Of a DNA stretch of 64,000 nucleotides, positions 8,769 through 22,288 are shown in pieces. The position numbers and the translations under genes were made by a program. The notes under the pieces are model-generated. The model ran no database searches, was not told where the DNA came from, and worked only from the letters and a program-made list of their open reading frames with translations. The stretch lies in the NCBI GenBank assembly GCA_947846985.1, contig CANTUZ010000007.1, positions 27,284,355-27,348,354 of the forward strand, written 5' to 3'. The stretch is from Fratercula arctica (Eukaryota > Chordata > Aves > Charadriiformes > Alcidae). The first letter of the stretch is position 1, and each line of letters starts with the position of its first letter.

Positions 8769-11700
8769 GCTGTTTCCAGTTAAACTTGGACCACTGCAAC
8801 CAGAGAGCTGGAAGGGGAGGAGTAGGAAAGGGGGGATTCTGCAATTCAGCTGAGCCAGTGTCTCAGAATTAGCCAGTGAGTCCCAGTGAGGAGGTTTCAG
8901 CTGCCCAGTAGAACTTAGACCCTGGTTTTCTAAGGCGCTTGCAGTCACTTTGATGAGAGTACAGACAATTCACACTTCTGGTCCGAGGTCTTTGCAGTAC
9001 CAGAAGCCACACTGGTAAATGCTGCGCTTTGTACTGATGGCGAACTTGCCGTTCTCACCTTCACCAGGAGATCCGTTAATTTTTACAGGAGCAGTTATTA
9101 CACTGACCAAACGCAGCCTGCACACTTGAACTAAATACTGGAAGGAGGCAGCAGCCCAGCATGTTGCACAGGAACTGGTGGGCAGGGAGAGCTTACCCTG
9201 CTGTTTTGAAATGAGTTAGTTTTCCCCCTTACTAGTTTGCAAGGTTTAGAAGTGTCAATTAAACCAGTAATAAAATACAGCGTTATGCATGCAAAATCTA
9301 AGGGGATTTGCATGAAGGCTTATTGCAGCCTCAGTTTGCATGGCCTTTACTTTTCGCCTTGATGGCTGAAGTATTCCAGTGGAGAGTGTGTTATCTGGGG
9401 CCGGGACACTGACTTAGTTCTTTAGCTTCCCTCATCAGTTCCTTGCTTTGATGCGAGCACCTCTGGATTTGGGGTAAAGTCCCATGAGGTCTGGTGTTTG
9501 CAACAAAATTTTGTCAACAATTTGGCAACAAATATTTCAACATGAATCTGCGCATCTCTGTACATCGCTCTCCCAACTCTAGTAGGGAAAAGTGTCACCT
9601 CCATCGCTTGGCAGCTGTAATACTGGAAGGTGAGAAGCACTCGGATGCTGTGGTGGCAGAACTGATGATATGCAACAAGCTACACCCCACAGCCAGGTTG
9701 ATGCAGAAATGTGCCTATATGTGGCCCTGACACGGAGTTTGGGTCTCTCACTGACAACCTTCGCTGAGTTTCTGGCTTAGAAACAATTTCTGCACCTCCG
9801 GATAAATGAGATACCTGGAGGAAGAAAATTTAGTCATGTTTAATATAAAGAAATCTGTTGTGTCCTGTGCAAATGCTGCTCAGGTCTTCCATATCCACCT
9901 CCATGCCTGGGGAGGGTTTAAATTCAAGACTCCATTTGGGGGTAGGGTGTGATTTAAAGTCAAATATAGTAAATTGCTGTAACTACACACCTTTTGTGCT
10001 CCTCTGAGTGGCAACAAGGAACAGTGGAGCATCCTCGATACCCTTTTACGGTTCCTGAACTCCCCTGCCTAGAGGGGCAAGCGCGATTGCCCCAAGCACA
10101 GCCAGGTCTCACGGGCTCCGAGTGGGAAGTGAAACATGAGGCTTTTGCAGCAGAGACACACACACATAGCGGGTCATATTTGGGCCCTCCAAATATTTGG
10201 AGCTCGGGGTCGCGCTCTGGAAACAGAGCCAACGTGCTACACGGAGCTGTGCCTCTGCTGAGGGTATTTATTCCCCCCAGAAACATCTCCCAGAAGGTCC
10301 TGACTTGGCAGCAGCTGGGATAAGTCGGGTATCGTTTACAATCTGAAATTGTAAACTCCAAGTGCCTCTCTACAACACAACTATAGCTGCTTGAAGTCCA
10401 ATAGCTCTGCGGTTTGCCCATAAAACACGCACTCAAGTCATGAGCATGCTTTTCCCACCCTCATAAAATATCTACGGAGACATATATCCCTCGAGGAATT
10501 CTGGAACTCACACAGATGCAGAAGCGGCATAGCTCCTTGCTGTACTTTCTCCTCGGTTCTTTGGCTTATTCAGAAGTTGAAATTTTCTCTTTTCTGCAAG
10601 CAGTGGTTTGTAAAAGGTCCAGATTCTGCTCTTTTATATAGTGTGAATTTTACATTATGCCTTTAAAGCAGTCCAGCATGTTTAAATTAGCTTTGTCATG
10701 ATGGTTCCTGGTATGTTCACAGTTAAATCTGAAGTAAAACTCTCCCTGCCTTCGGGTGGAGGAGGATTAGGCCTTCAATTTAAGATTCCGGACATGATAA
10801 AATCTCACTAATACAAGCACTCACGCCTCATTTCAAATTATATTTTATATATTCATACTGGCATCTAGAGGTAACTATTGCATTATGATAAAATAAGTAA
10901 ATGATTAAGTGGCCGCGTCTAGTTTTGTTGCCACTGTTGTGTAATGATGCCTATAAAATTGGTCCAAATAAATCCATCGCCTATCACCTTATTGCCTTGC
11001 CTGCCACTGGGTTAATTGGAACGCTAGGACAAATTTCTTTTCTACAAGTTGTATGTTTTAACAGAAAACACCAAGATTTACAGAGGAGATAAAATACCAA
11101 ACGTGGGGCCAAAGCACAGCCTATTCTCTAGCAGGCACCTCCTTGTTCTAATGGATGTTTAATTTGGTCCCCATCTTATTTTTACCATTCCCATTCCTAC
11201 GCAGTCTTAAGCGCTACACAGAGGCTCTTTTCTTTTTTTTTTCTTTTGGCAGCCAGTTCGCTGTTGCAGAATCTTCCTCTTTTTCATTGCCAAAACCCAA
11301 CTGCTATATGCAAATAGAGTTCCAGCTAATGGATAGTATGGGGATTGCAGTTTAATTTCTCTAAATAATTCAGTCTGATAAACAGAGAGGCCCTAAGCAG
11401 ACGCTAGTGGTAAGGGATAATGATCATACTCACACAGTGAGTCTCTCACCTCTTTACTGCGAATCGTTTCAATTAAAATTAATGGACACCAAGCATTCCA
11501 TGCTGCAACCCCGGCATTTTGGGTTGCTTCTCCGGGCTGGGGAACATGCTCGGTGCCTGGGAAATGGAGCATCTCACGTGACTCTGCAACGGTCCCTCTG
11601 CCTGTCCAAGCTTTGCCAACCGCCAAGCAAATCCCCACCCCAAGGCTGCCGGATCCAGCACCAGGCGGATGCCCAGGCCTTTAGCGCTGGAGATCAAAGT

Positions 11701-14700
11701 CTTCCAGATTACTGAAAAGTCTAAAATAGACCAGTCTTGAAGGTCTTTTCTCTCTGCGTTTCAGTGCATTTGCTAAACTAGACTGATCACAGTTTACAAA
11801 GGCATGCGTTTCTGCAGCAGAGTATGGTATTAGTTTCAGTGTCTAAGTGAAAAAAAAAAAATAAAAATTCTTCTTGCAGAAAAAGCCTACAAAGTAGCAG
11901 TTTAACGTAAAGACTCTACCTCACATGCAATCTCAGAGCTTCGCTCCCAGCTAACAAATCTTTTAAAGGCTCACGGCAGACCTTGGGTTTAAGTCCTGGA
12001 TTTCTTGAAGCTAAAGGATTCTGAAATATACCATGAAGTTCTGAAATCAGTGAAATTTGTCAAAATGTGTTTTGGGGGATGCTAGCGGTTACACAAATAC
12101 CACATAGCAAATGCAATATATTTATGGGCATCGCTGACAGTATTTAACGCAATCTATGAGTTATCACTTGAAATCTTCATTTAGCAGAAAGGTTTACACA
12201 GATATTTATTAAGTCTGGAGAGTCTGAGTAGACCTATGAAAGAAGTTTTCTGTCTCCAAATCCTCCCCAGATTACTTTTGGGGAGTAAAAGTACTTGACA
12301 GCCTGCCTTTTTTTGCCTCTGCAGTTTGGGGAAATGCAACCATTTAAGAAACCTCATCTCCTTTGCACCAGTGGCATCTATCTGACACCAGAGCCTCTAT
12401 ACATCCAATCACCGTCTATCACCAGCACACTAAAACTGAATAGCCTTGGAAAGATGAAGGACGCAGGTTTGCAGGTGGCAATGGCGCAATGGGAGGATGC
12501 AATAAAGGGCCCTTGAGCGTTTTCCAGCACTTTTATGGAAAAGTGGCACCGTCAGCCAAGGCTGAAGCACTGCCTGGCTTAAGGCGTGTGGCAGAACACG
12601 ACCTGCGCACGTTCTACCTGGGGAAGCAGGCAAACCAACTCAGCTTCGGGACCCTGAACTGATTCCTTATTTCAAATTTGTGTTTTCACGGGTAAATTAA
12701 AAGTTGTGAAGTTTTCTATGAAGTCTCTTCATGTTACTGCTGCCAGACATCAGCCAGGGAGAACAGCTGGCAAGCGGAGATCCAGCCGAGCAGTCCGAGC
12801 TGCCCTTCTCAAGTGAAAATAAAAAAATACGGCTGTCGAAGTAAAGATAGCGCATCCTCTACGTTTGTGGTGAATTTCAAACCTGTTAAATGCCAGGGCA
12901 AACTTTCTGCCGACGTGAATTGGTATTACCTGGAGAAAGGCACTGTCCCTGAGCTGTGCAGAGCCCCATGCGCTGTGGATCTAGTGCTCTGCTGCCGAGG
13001 TGTTGTTGAGCATGTTTAGGGGCAGAAAAGCACTCGCTTCTAAACTGAAGCGTAAATCTGCAGGTAAAAGTTTGACTCTGGGATGGAGAAAATAGTTTCC
13101 AGACAGGGGGGTATCAAAATCTGCTTTATTCTATATCCTTGAAGATAAAACAACAGCTAATGAACTATAATAATATGCCTAGAACAGCACAAAGTTTTGA
13201 ATGTCTGCTTCTGGTGGAGGCAGACCTCAGCCCTTCTCAGGTTTGCAGGAACGCGTACACCCGCACAAAGCCAGTGAAGTGACGACCTTGCCGAAATGAC
13301 AGGCAGCCGGTTTCCTTCCCGGGGAGGCAGCAGGGAAGAGAGGTCATTTACAGAAAGTTGTGACTCGCTAGCTTGTGTTAGACACCTGCAGGCTGAGCCT
13401 TTGCAGGTGGAGAGGGGAAGAAAAGGGGGAAGCACTGAATATCCTAACTGAAACCAGGTGCCTTGGTGTCAAAACCAATTTTTGCCCAAGGCTCCTTCTC
13501 CAAGGCTGGCGAAAGGTTTGTTAGAGAAAGTGTAAAGATGAAAGACCTGTTCTTTGTGGTTCTTCACTATTTGTAGTACATAGATCCACAGTCAAAGGGT
13601 GATGGTGGTCCCACACCCCTCATGAACATAATAGCAAGAAGCACAGATCAAACTACAGCTATCGCTCACTGCTTTTTACTGTGCGAAGTGAGAGGCAGAT
13701 GCACTTCTTCACAGAGCCCATCACCCTGCGCATTCTGGCTTTCCCTTTGCAACTCCTTCTGCTACTTGGTCAAGTCTTAAAACTTGAAAGGTTTTGAAGT
13801 CGAGCTGGAACAGGAGCTTTGATGTGCGACTCCGCCGAGCTGCAGGCTGGTGGCGGCGGCAGATCTCGCTCCCGCCTTTGAGGAGCTGCGAGTATTTCAA
13901 GAAGAGGACGGGGAGGCAAAAAATATACGATACCAAATCCCAAAGTAAACTCCCATGGACATGAAGTCCTGGGGCGATGGGAGACCTAATGTTGGAAACC
14001 TTGGGCCACCTCGGTAATAAGCAGGCAAGTACAGTGATGAGCACGACATGATTGAGCTGGAGTCACACCAGAGTTTCAGACACAGAAAGATAATAGAGCA
14101 ACAGCAGGAAAAAGAACATACAGCAATATTTGGAAGGAAACTTGCCAAGTAGAGCTCTGACATTATTGCAGGCTTGCATATGCCGTGATATCATAGGATA
14201 ACATTTTTCCATGCCTGACTTTTTCCTCAAGCGTGGTAAAAATTAATCAGTGTTTGATTTTTACAAGCCTGAGAGACAGAGAGAGGAATGTAATGATTAG
14301 TTTTTCAGACCTATTTTTGGGCTCAAAGAACTCTGGAAAAAACAGTTATTCTTAAAGTTCAGAGTAGATCCTTAAAGGAAAAATGGAAAGACATTAACTT
14401 AGTTCAAGAAACTCATCTTAAAAGAAAGTTCTAAGTGTTGCAAGAAGCCTACAGTCCATAAGGCAAGATATTTTCTGTTAATTTGAACATGCTCTTACGC
14501 ACCAGGCAGCGCTAGAATTGCATGGCCACAAATAAATTGCTTTCCTCTGTCATGAACCTATTACCCCTCTACTACTTTCAATTCCTTTCCTGCCTGAAAT
14601 CGCCTTCCCCTGTGGAGCTCCACGCAGTTCATCCCAGATGCCTCGGTTCTCTTTAACTTGCAGCAATTTTAAGCTGCATCTGATGGATTTTTTTCTAGTG

Positions 14701-17700
14701 TTTCCATCACTAAGATACGTGCTCAGTTCAGCGCTCCCCCAGGGTCAGAGGATGAAGCTCACCTATGTTACACGGAGCATTTTGTCACCGTTTCGGCTCT
14801 TTCCTGTGGTCACGGCACATGGACCGTTCGTGCCCAACTGAGCTGAAGTTGTAGCTACCTCGTAAAGCTCTCACACGCCTTCATCAGACGGCAGCTGGGA
14901 TTTCTCATGCGTCAACCAAGTTTTGACCTGAATGACAAGCACAGTGCCACGGATGAGCACAAGCAAAGAAAAGAGAAAGACTTTTCCCTTTTGTTTTTAT
15001 AATTTGCCTTTTTTTTTTTTTTTTTATTGAGTCCTCATGACCCATTAAATCCCCATAGCACAAGGTGGCTGGCTGTGACAGCGGCCTGGTAGCTAGCGTG
15101 ATCTTTGAGGAGAAGCAAAGCTTTAGCTCTGGAAGTCAAGTATTGCGTGACCTGAAGACTTTTTTTTTCTTACAAAGCAGACATCAGGTAACTTGGAGGA
15201 TTTGGATTTATTCAAGGCAGAGCATGTAGCTACAGCCTTTCTCCTTCAAACCGGCACCAAGTGCAGGCCCTTGCCTCGCCAACCCAGGAGGATTCTGCCT
15301 GCTCACCCTTTGCAGAAATCCACAAACATTTTAGGAGCTGTTCCCTGTTCAAAGAACAGCGTTTGGACATCACGGCTCTGAAAGGGAAGAAATTTTAAAC
15401 TGGTTCGTATGTATTTAAAATCTCTTTCTAAAGCTCTGTATGAACTGTGTTGACATAATCAATTTTTTTTTTTTTGACTTTTTGCTCTTGCCTCATGTCA
15501 AAGCAGTAGCTAAATGCTGCATTCAGATCAGGAACGTTGTCGGTACACACCAAAAATTGGCATTTTGGTTGAGGCAGGGCTGCACCCGGGCTCAGTGCTG
15601 GTAGCGGCTGTCAGATGTAGCTACAACTTGATTATTTCTCACTGTTCCATTCTGCGTTGGCTTTTTCCTGAGCCACTGCTAGATACTGCCTTGGAGCATC
15701 ACTAAGCAGTGCTCTCAGGCTCAGCTCTCTGTTCCCCATTTTCCTCCTCCAAAATTATTCCTAGGTGTACATCCTTCCTCCTTTCTGGTGACACTATGAT
15801 ATCTGCAGATATAATATTTATAGCCACAAGATTTGGCTTTCTGCACCTCCAAATCTGAGTGCTCCCGCAGCATCTTTTAATAGCTATCACTATTTTGTAT
15901 CCCTTTTTGTTTTTCTCCAGGGAATATGCCAGCAGGGATGGGGCTGAAATCCTCCTGGATCAGGAGCGGAGACAAATGCGGCTCTGTTTGTAAACACTCT
16001 AAGGCTAAAATTAGCCGGAGTCAGAAGAAGAATCGTTTCTAAACTTCAGGCTCCCCGAGCCATCTTGAGGAACGTCGCAGGCGTTATCGACACATCTGCT
16101 GCTGATTTAAATAGCACCGGGCATTACCTTCCCTCCCAGCACCCCAGGGGGAGCCATGTCTCCGGCGCCTGCCCCATCGGCCGGCTTCTCCAAATGCCGC
16201 AGCCCCTCCAGATCCTCCTTAAAACACCTTGCAGAAACTGGAAGACAAGCCTGGGTCAGCTGGAATACAGTCCCACGAAAAGGGGAGGGTTTCAGGATCT
16301 GATGAGACATCAACAAGCAGTTTTTAAGCAGGTTTGTGCTGGGTGATTTCAAGCTTGAGGGAGAACTAAGCTGCATTGGGTGCGGCGGAGGACTTGACAT
16401 CAACTGGGATGGGCAACCCCTACATCTGTCTCTCCTTTCAGCGGTTACAGGCATTTAAAAACGACCTTGGCTGTGTCTGAAGGAAAACATAGAGAAGCAG
16501 TGGTACGCTCAAACAGCGTGTTCAATAAAATCTATGCTTCTCAGAACAGGCTGCCAACCAAACGCCAGACGATCTGAACGCATCATGTCAACAGTTAAAC
16601 TCAAGTCTTCGTAGATTCTAAAGTAGCAACTTGGCAATTTTTTGTTTAGCAAAGCACACGAATACCTACAACTACACGTCTAAAGCTTTCTTAAAAGGCA
16701 TAGCAAAATCGTGGCATCTTCTTTTTTAGCCACCTATTGGCTTCATAACACTGAAGGAGATTAAAATATATACAAAAGAAGTAGGTGGCTTATTCTCAAA
16801 AGAAACAACCAAAAAAATAGTGTTATAGCCAAATAAAGCAAACGTCTTTAGGAAATGCCATAAGCCAGAACAATTCTGTTTGGAGTTTTATTCAGTGTTG
16901 GAGAATATAGCCACTTTTTTGGAAAGTGAAAATTCATGCCCACAAACCTGAGGTTATAGAAGGAACTTAGAGAAAGAGCAGATTTTATTTAGGAGAGAAA
17001 ACCAACTGAACTGAAAAGCGTAACTCCTCTCTGCTTCGTGTTACTGGCTCGACATGGGAAAAACTAACATCTTCATCTCCACCAAAGAAATGAAGTGGAG
17101 AGAAGAATTCAGCGAGAAGGGGTTGCACCCCGCTCCCAGGCTAGGAGATCTTACTGAGCTTATTCCCTACAACTAATACAATTGGTAGCACTGCTGGCAT
17201 TTTTCTTGAGGGGGAAAAAAAAAAAAAAAAAGGAAAATATAAAACTAGATGTTTGTAATGAGCAATCAGGATATTCTGGGTACACGGCTTTATAAAATAG
17301 AGCTGCTCACCCCCTACCCTACTGCCTGCGCAGAGCTGTGCTCCTCAAGTCATCCCCCAAGCACAGGGGAGCTGCTCTGAGGGAAGGAGCCGCGCACAGT
17401 CCTGTCTATAAGGGTTTGCCTAGAAGGTCTTACAGACCCCCGTAATTCCATCTGAGAGGCCATTGGTAACGGAGACGGCACTGTTAGCAGCAGGCACTCT
17501 CCTCTCCAGACACTCCACTGGATCACAGCTCCTTAGGGTGCTGCTGTGGCTCCCCTGCACAGCCTCATGCTGTCACATGCTCTCAATTTAAAAAGTGATT
17601 TATTTTAATTTTTCCCCCCTCATTCTTGTCTAATACTGGGCTTTAAGGGCTTGTTCCAGCTTCAACCAACTGTAACCATCGGGCATCCCCTCCACTGATG

Positions 17701-18700
17701 TGAAGCACAAAGGACCAGGGTGTGCTCTGCTTCACCTCCCACCTCCTTCCACCTGCAGGAACCATGGCAGGAGAAAGTATGACCATGGTGTGATTTCTCA
17801 CACCGATGGTCTCACACTGCCGATGGCAGATGTCGTCCCTCTTGGAAAGCCCCCACCACCAGCAGCAGAGGTGTGGTTGGGACTGAACTGCCTCAGGTAG
17901 AGTCCTCGAGGGATGCAAAGCCCTGACTCCATTGAATATGGAGACACCCAACTTGGTGACGAAGTACCATCCCTCAGGCAGCGGGACAGGGGGAGGCTGA
18001 TGTGCCCAAGACAACCCCAGGCTAAGGTGGCAATAGCCCAGCACCCACTGAAAGCCACAGATCCCATACTTACACACCAACCCAGAGCTGCATATTTGGA
18101 AGGCAACAGCAGCTCCTTAAAAGAAGCAATAAGAGTCAAAGTACGTGACTCAAGGCACTTTTGAAAGAGCCATATCCCTTCCATTTAAAGGGCGGTGCTT
18201 GTCGACATTGCCATTTCTCTGCCCTTGGCAGGACACGCACACATACACCATGTCACGCCCGCAACATACTTGGCTGCGATTCCTATCTCCCAAATCCTTA
18301 CCACATATGCAAAATATCCCATCCATTTAAATGGGAGCATTATAGGAGTAGGAGGAAGCTTAGCACAAACAATAGCTGTGATCAAACCCAGCGTGCACGA
18401 GCGATTTGTGGGAAGTGCAAGACATAGCAAAGATGGCAGGTGCTGCTCTTGCTGGCGAGCTATTTATACTCCCGGAGTCACTCGACAAACGCTTCTTACT
18501 TTAGTACACTCGTAGGATTCCTTTTCAAAGGGAGAGGAGAGGTGCGGAGTATGACTGCACGGGCCAAGTCTGTCATTTTAAAGATAACTGAATTAAGCGT
18601 TGCGTAAAAATCCCACTATAATACACAAAGAGCAGTAGCCTGATATGACTGGCTTCAAAGTAGGGAATCACGACAAACCTGGAAATACATAACCGCAGCC
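8769..18700. other. Noncoding stretch upstream of the FGF13 V promoter
   Basis: No coding exon, RNA gene or recent mobile element was recognised. Composition is ordinary, with homopolymers such as T-runs near 11230, 15009-15026 and 15461-15475 and an A-run at about 17214-17231. A moderately GC-rich patch lies near 13760-13880 without a recognisable exon. It is either intron of longer FGF13 transcripts (1S or 1U start) or upstream intergenic DNA; the sequence alone does not decide. Confidence 0.6.
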
Positions 18701-18728
18701 GGGGGGGGGGGGGGGGGGGGGGGGGGGG
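18701..18728 (+). repeat. Poly-G homopolymer, 28 bases
   Basis: An uninterrupted run of 28 G, then CGGG. It is the longest homopolymer of G in the window and lies about 100 bases from a long T-run, making a low-complexity cluster. Confidence 0.9.
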
Positions 18729-18803
18729 CGGGAAACATAAAAGGAATGGAAGGGGAGCAAAATAAAACATTTTTCTCTTAGAGATACAGGCTCTGGTGGG
18801 ATT

Positions 18804-18847
18804 GTGTGTGTGTGTCCCCTCCCTTTTTTTTTTTTTTTTTTTTTTTT
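18804..18847 (+). repeat. Short (GT)n and poly-T tract of 24 bases
   Basis: A short GT repeat is followed by CCCCTCCC and 24 T in a row. Read on the minus strand it is an A24 tail-like tract, but no retroposed body or target-site duplication was recognised beside it. Confidence 0.8.
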
Positions 18848-20335
18848 AAAACAGTCTCCCCCAGGAAGTAAATATATTTGGTAAACAGGGCTTGGCTGTG
18901 TACTTATGAGGTTTGAGAGAGCGATGAACATGACTTCTCGCCCAAGAGATGTGGTTGGGGGGGTGGTGGTGGTGGGGTTGGCCCTGAAGAGGGACCTCCT
19001 GGGCTTCAGTGGGCGCTGGGAATGATCCTCAGGCACACGCCGGCCATGGGCACGGCCAGATGCTCTCGTACCTTCTCCCCAATCCACTGCCCAGATCCAG
19101 TCACAGGACGAAGGCTTTTGAATTCAACTGGAAATAAAAGCTGAAGACCATGGACCACCCGGGGACATCATCAGGATCAGTCGCAGCATTTCTCAGCTGG
19201 TGTGAGATGTTGTAAAACCCAGGATTAATCCCTAAAACGCTCTCCTCGGGCTTGGGGAGGAGCCGAGATGTCGTGGCGCTGTGACCCCTGCATCCCCACG
19301 CTGTGCAAACGCAGGGAGCTGCGCTTCAGGTGCCCTTTCTGCAATAACACCCCCAGCGCTGTCATCCTCGCTTGCGTGTGCCTGGAAACAATTGTTTGAG
19401 AAACTGCTATTTCTGAGTCACAATTCCAGTTGTGAGCGCATGTACGATGAAAAGGTCAGTGCTTATGTTATTTACATGTCAGCGCGGTTCAGAGGCACTA
19501 ACAAAGGTTAAAGAAAGCAAGTAAAGATGAACGTGACCTACTCTTTGCCGTCCTGATCTTCAGCCTTTTAGCTTGGCAGATCTCCATTAAAATGAATGAG
19601 AGTTTCTGTGCTGAAGCTGGAAAATTCACCAAAAAAAAAAAAATTATAATCATTCTCCTTGTGTTTTGTTATTACAGCCCTGTAGTTTTCAATTGCTCCT
19701 CAGACACAGTCCTTGCAGGCACAAATTGCATCATTACCAATTATTTTTCTTGAAGTACCAAGTATCACTGTCACCGTGTCATAACTAAGGCAGCAACACA
19801 AGTCTCAGAAGTGATTTTGGGAAAAAACCAAACCTGATTAGGGAGCATCTTCTTTAAGGCAAACTACCACAAGTCATTAATCATAAAAGTTTCTAATTTC
19901 AGAAATGAGTTAACTGAACTTTAATGAGACAAACAGCTTTTAAAAGCTGCCACCACAAGCCTGTACGCATTAAACTGGAGAGTGTAGCAAAGTGAGGCAT
20001 TTCATTACCGATTCCAGGAAATGCTTCACCAGAAGCAGCTTGAGAAATCCACGAAATCTCCAAATTCCTTTCAAAAATTCTACTTATTTATGGTACTTGG
20101 TATTCCAGGGCATCCGCGGTCCATTTGCACATAGAGCTGAGGTCACCACAATAGTACAACAGCAGATAATTTTATAATTAGCAAAGCAGATTCCCTGCCA
20201 CATTGCAAATGGTTTCAGATGGGGGGAAGCGTCACCCTCACTGAGGAGGATGCAGCGACATCCCACAACGAGAAGGGTGTTGGAGGCTGAGGAGAGCTCC
20301 TGATCACCCGTCTCATGCATGATGCTGTTGTATTC
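18848..20335. other. Noncoding stretch, nothing recognised
   Basis: Includes a small (GGT)n-like patch near 18957-18977 with otherwise unremarkable sequence. No exon, RNA gene or repeat family was identified by reading. Confidence 0.5.
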
Positions 20336-20810
20336 ATGGAGTGGTTTGAGTTGGAAGGGGATCTTAAAGACCATCTAGTCCCACCCCCTGCCCTGGGCAG
20401 GGACACCTCCCACCAGACCAGGCTGCTCCAAGCCCCGTCCAGCCTGGCCTTGAACACCTCCAGGGATGGGGCAGCCACAGCTTCTCTGGGCAACCTGGGC
20501 CAGGGGCTCACCACCCTCACAGCAAAGAATTTCTTCCTCAGATCTCATCTAAATCTACCCTCTTCCAGTTTAAAACCGTTACTCCTCATCCTATGGCTCC
20601 CCTCCCTGATCCAGAGTCCCTCCCCAGCTTTGCTGGAGCCCCTTTAGGGACTGGAAGGGGCTCTAAGGTCTCCCTGGAGCCTTCTCTTCTCCAGGCTGAA
20701 CCCCCCCAACTCTCTCAGCCTGTCCTCACAGCAGAGGGGCTCCAGCCCTCGCAGCATCTCCATGGCCTCCTCTGGCCCCACTCCAACAGCTCCATGTCCT
20801 TTGTGTGCTT
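20336..20810 (-). mobile_element. CR1 LINE 3' fragment (about 475 bases)
   Basis: This is the reverse complement of the CR1 3' region. It includes the segment shared by all copies here and then continues upstream in the element through blocks such as AGGGACTGGAAGGGGCTCTA and CTCTCAGCCTGTCCTCACAG. It is 5'-truncated with no intact reverse-transcriptase frame. The terminal repeat is partly degraded. A possible second CR1 tail in the opposite orientation lies near 20953-20987 but is too short to be sure. Confidence 0.92.
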
Positions 20811-22084
20811 CCCACCTGTCCTTTCCTCCAGCTTCTCAGCCCATCAATAAGAAGCTGGGAGGGAGAGGAAGGGACCGGAGGGGAGGGCACAGAGCGGTTG
20901 GCAATGGCCATTCCCTGGTATATTGTGGTATATTCCCCAAGTGCCTGGGCTCCTAAGGTCTCTTCCAGACCAAGGTTTCTGTGATTAATGACCTCAGGAC
21001 ATCAACATGGATGTATGCATTTAAATCCAACATAAAAGAGAGAGAAACAGATAATTTCTGCTGGGGAACAGCTCCTTCCGGAGTGTACCATTAGAGCAGA
21101 GTCCTTGCACTGCTGGAGTAGGAAAACTCATAGACATCAGTAACTGAAGACACTCAGCAAATCAAAACAAATACTAGCATTAAGAATGTGTTAGTCACCG
21201 TGGGAAGCAGTCAAAGGGGAAGCTTGATGGCATCGCCACATTTTGGCCTAAGCAGAAAGTCACTCTGAATGGGATGAAAGGTTTCCTGAGAAGTATTCAG
21301 CTGTGACATTGCTGCAAATGAAACACACGGTCCTGGAACAGTCCTCCTTTCAAAACTACACCCCACTGAGCTTCGTGCAAACAGATGTTCGTGGGCAAGT
21401 GTCTTCTCATGACAAAAGCTAAAGTAAAGATATTATTGTGGAAGGCACAGCCTGGGTGCTGCTGTTAGCAAATGGCAGCATCCTCCTGTCAAGGCAGGAG
21501 CGCCAGCACACGGAGAGATGCCAAAGCAGGGCTCACATACAGCAACACACACTTCATGGGCCTCTGACTCCCTCATCTGCAGCATGGAGAAGATACTGCC
21601 TGAGGTGCTCAGACCACCTCCTTCCCAGAAGGATTTTCAGCCTGGTTCCCCAAAACCAGGAGTTTACATACGGATGTGCTGCGAGCCCGTCATCAGTCAT
21701 GTAACAAATTTCCCACACAGCCACACGTCACGGCGTTGCCTTTATAGGGGAAAGTCAGGGGGGGACAAGGCCTGAGCTGCGTGGGAAGAGGCTTGGTTTG
21801 TGCTTGAGGAAACCCTTGTTTATGAGCAGGGAGGTGAGGATGGTGCCACACAGCATTTTACCCAAACAGCAGCAGATTTGTACCCCTTGTTGGTTTTCCT
21901 GCTGACCCTGGATCAGTGACGGAGCCAGAGGCTCCATGCACAGTTTCACAGCCATGAACCATCTGCCTCCTCCTACGGCAGGGATCTCCAGCTCAGCACC
22001 ACTGGTGAGTCCTCAGAAAACTGATCTCTCCCCAGAGGGACAGGGATGCTCTGAGCAGCCTCCCCCGGGGCCGGAGAGCAGCTC
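20811..22084. other. Noncoding stretch between two CR1 copies
   Basis: No gene recognised. The stretch from 20820 to 20990 may contain an eroded CR1 tail in plus orientation; the rest shows no family I recognise. Confidence 0.45.
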
Positions 22085-22288
22085 TGAGGAGGAACTTCTT
22101 TCCTTTGGGGGTGGCAGAGCCCTGGCACAGCCTGGCCAGAGAGGTGGTGGAGTCTCCGACTCTGGAGACATTCCAAACCCACCTGGATGTGTTCCTGTGC
22201 CACCTGCTCTGGGTGACCCTGCTCTGGCAGGGGGTTGGACTAGATGATCTCCAGAGGTCCTTTCCAACCCCCACCATTCTGTGATTCT
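22085..22288 (+). mobile_element. CR1 LINE 3' fragment, distinct subfamily
   Basis: Plus-strand sequence runs from GGAACTTCTTTCCT through the 'gtggagtctcc ... tctggagacattcc' block to TGGACTAGATGATCTCCAGA and ends in ATTCTGTGATTCT, the CR1 terminal repeat. The internal text differs from the other copies (the 'gaggtggtggagtctcc' form), so it belongs to another CR1 subfamily. It is 5'-truncated. Confidence 0.88.

Noticed and set aside
18668..19087. Open frame with poly-proline and poly-lysine runs
   Set aside because: It comes from the G28 and T24 homopolymers read on the minus strand.
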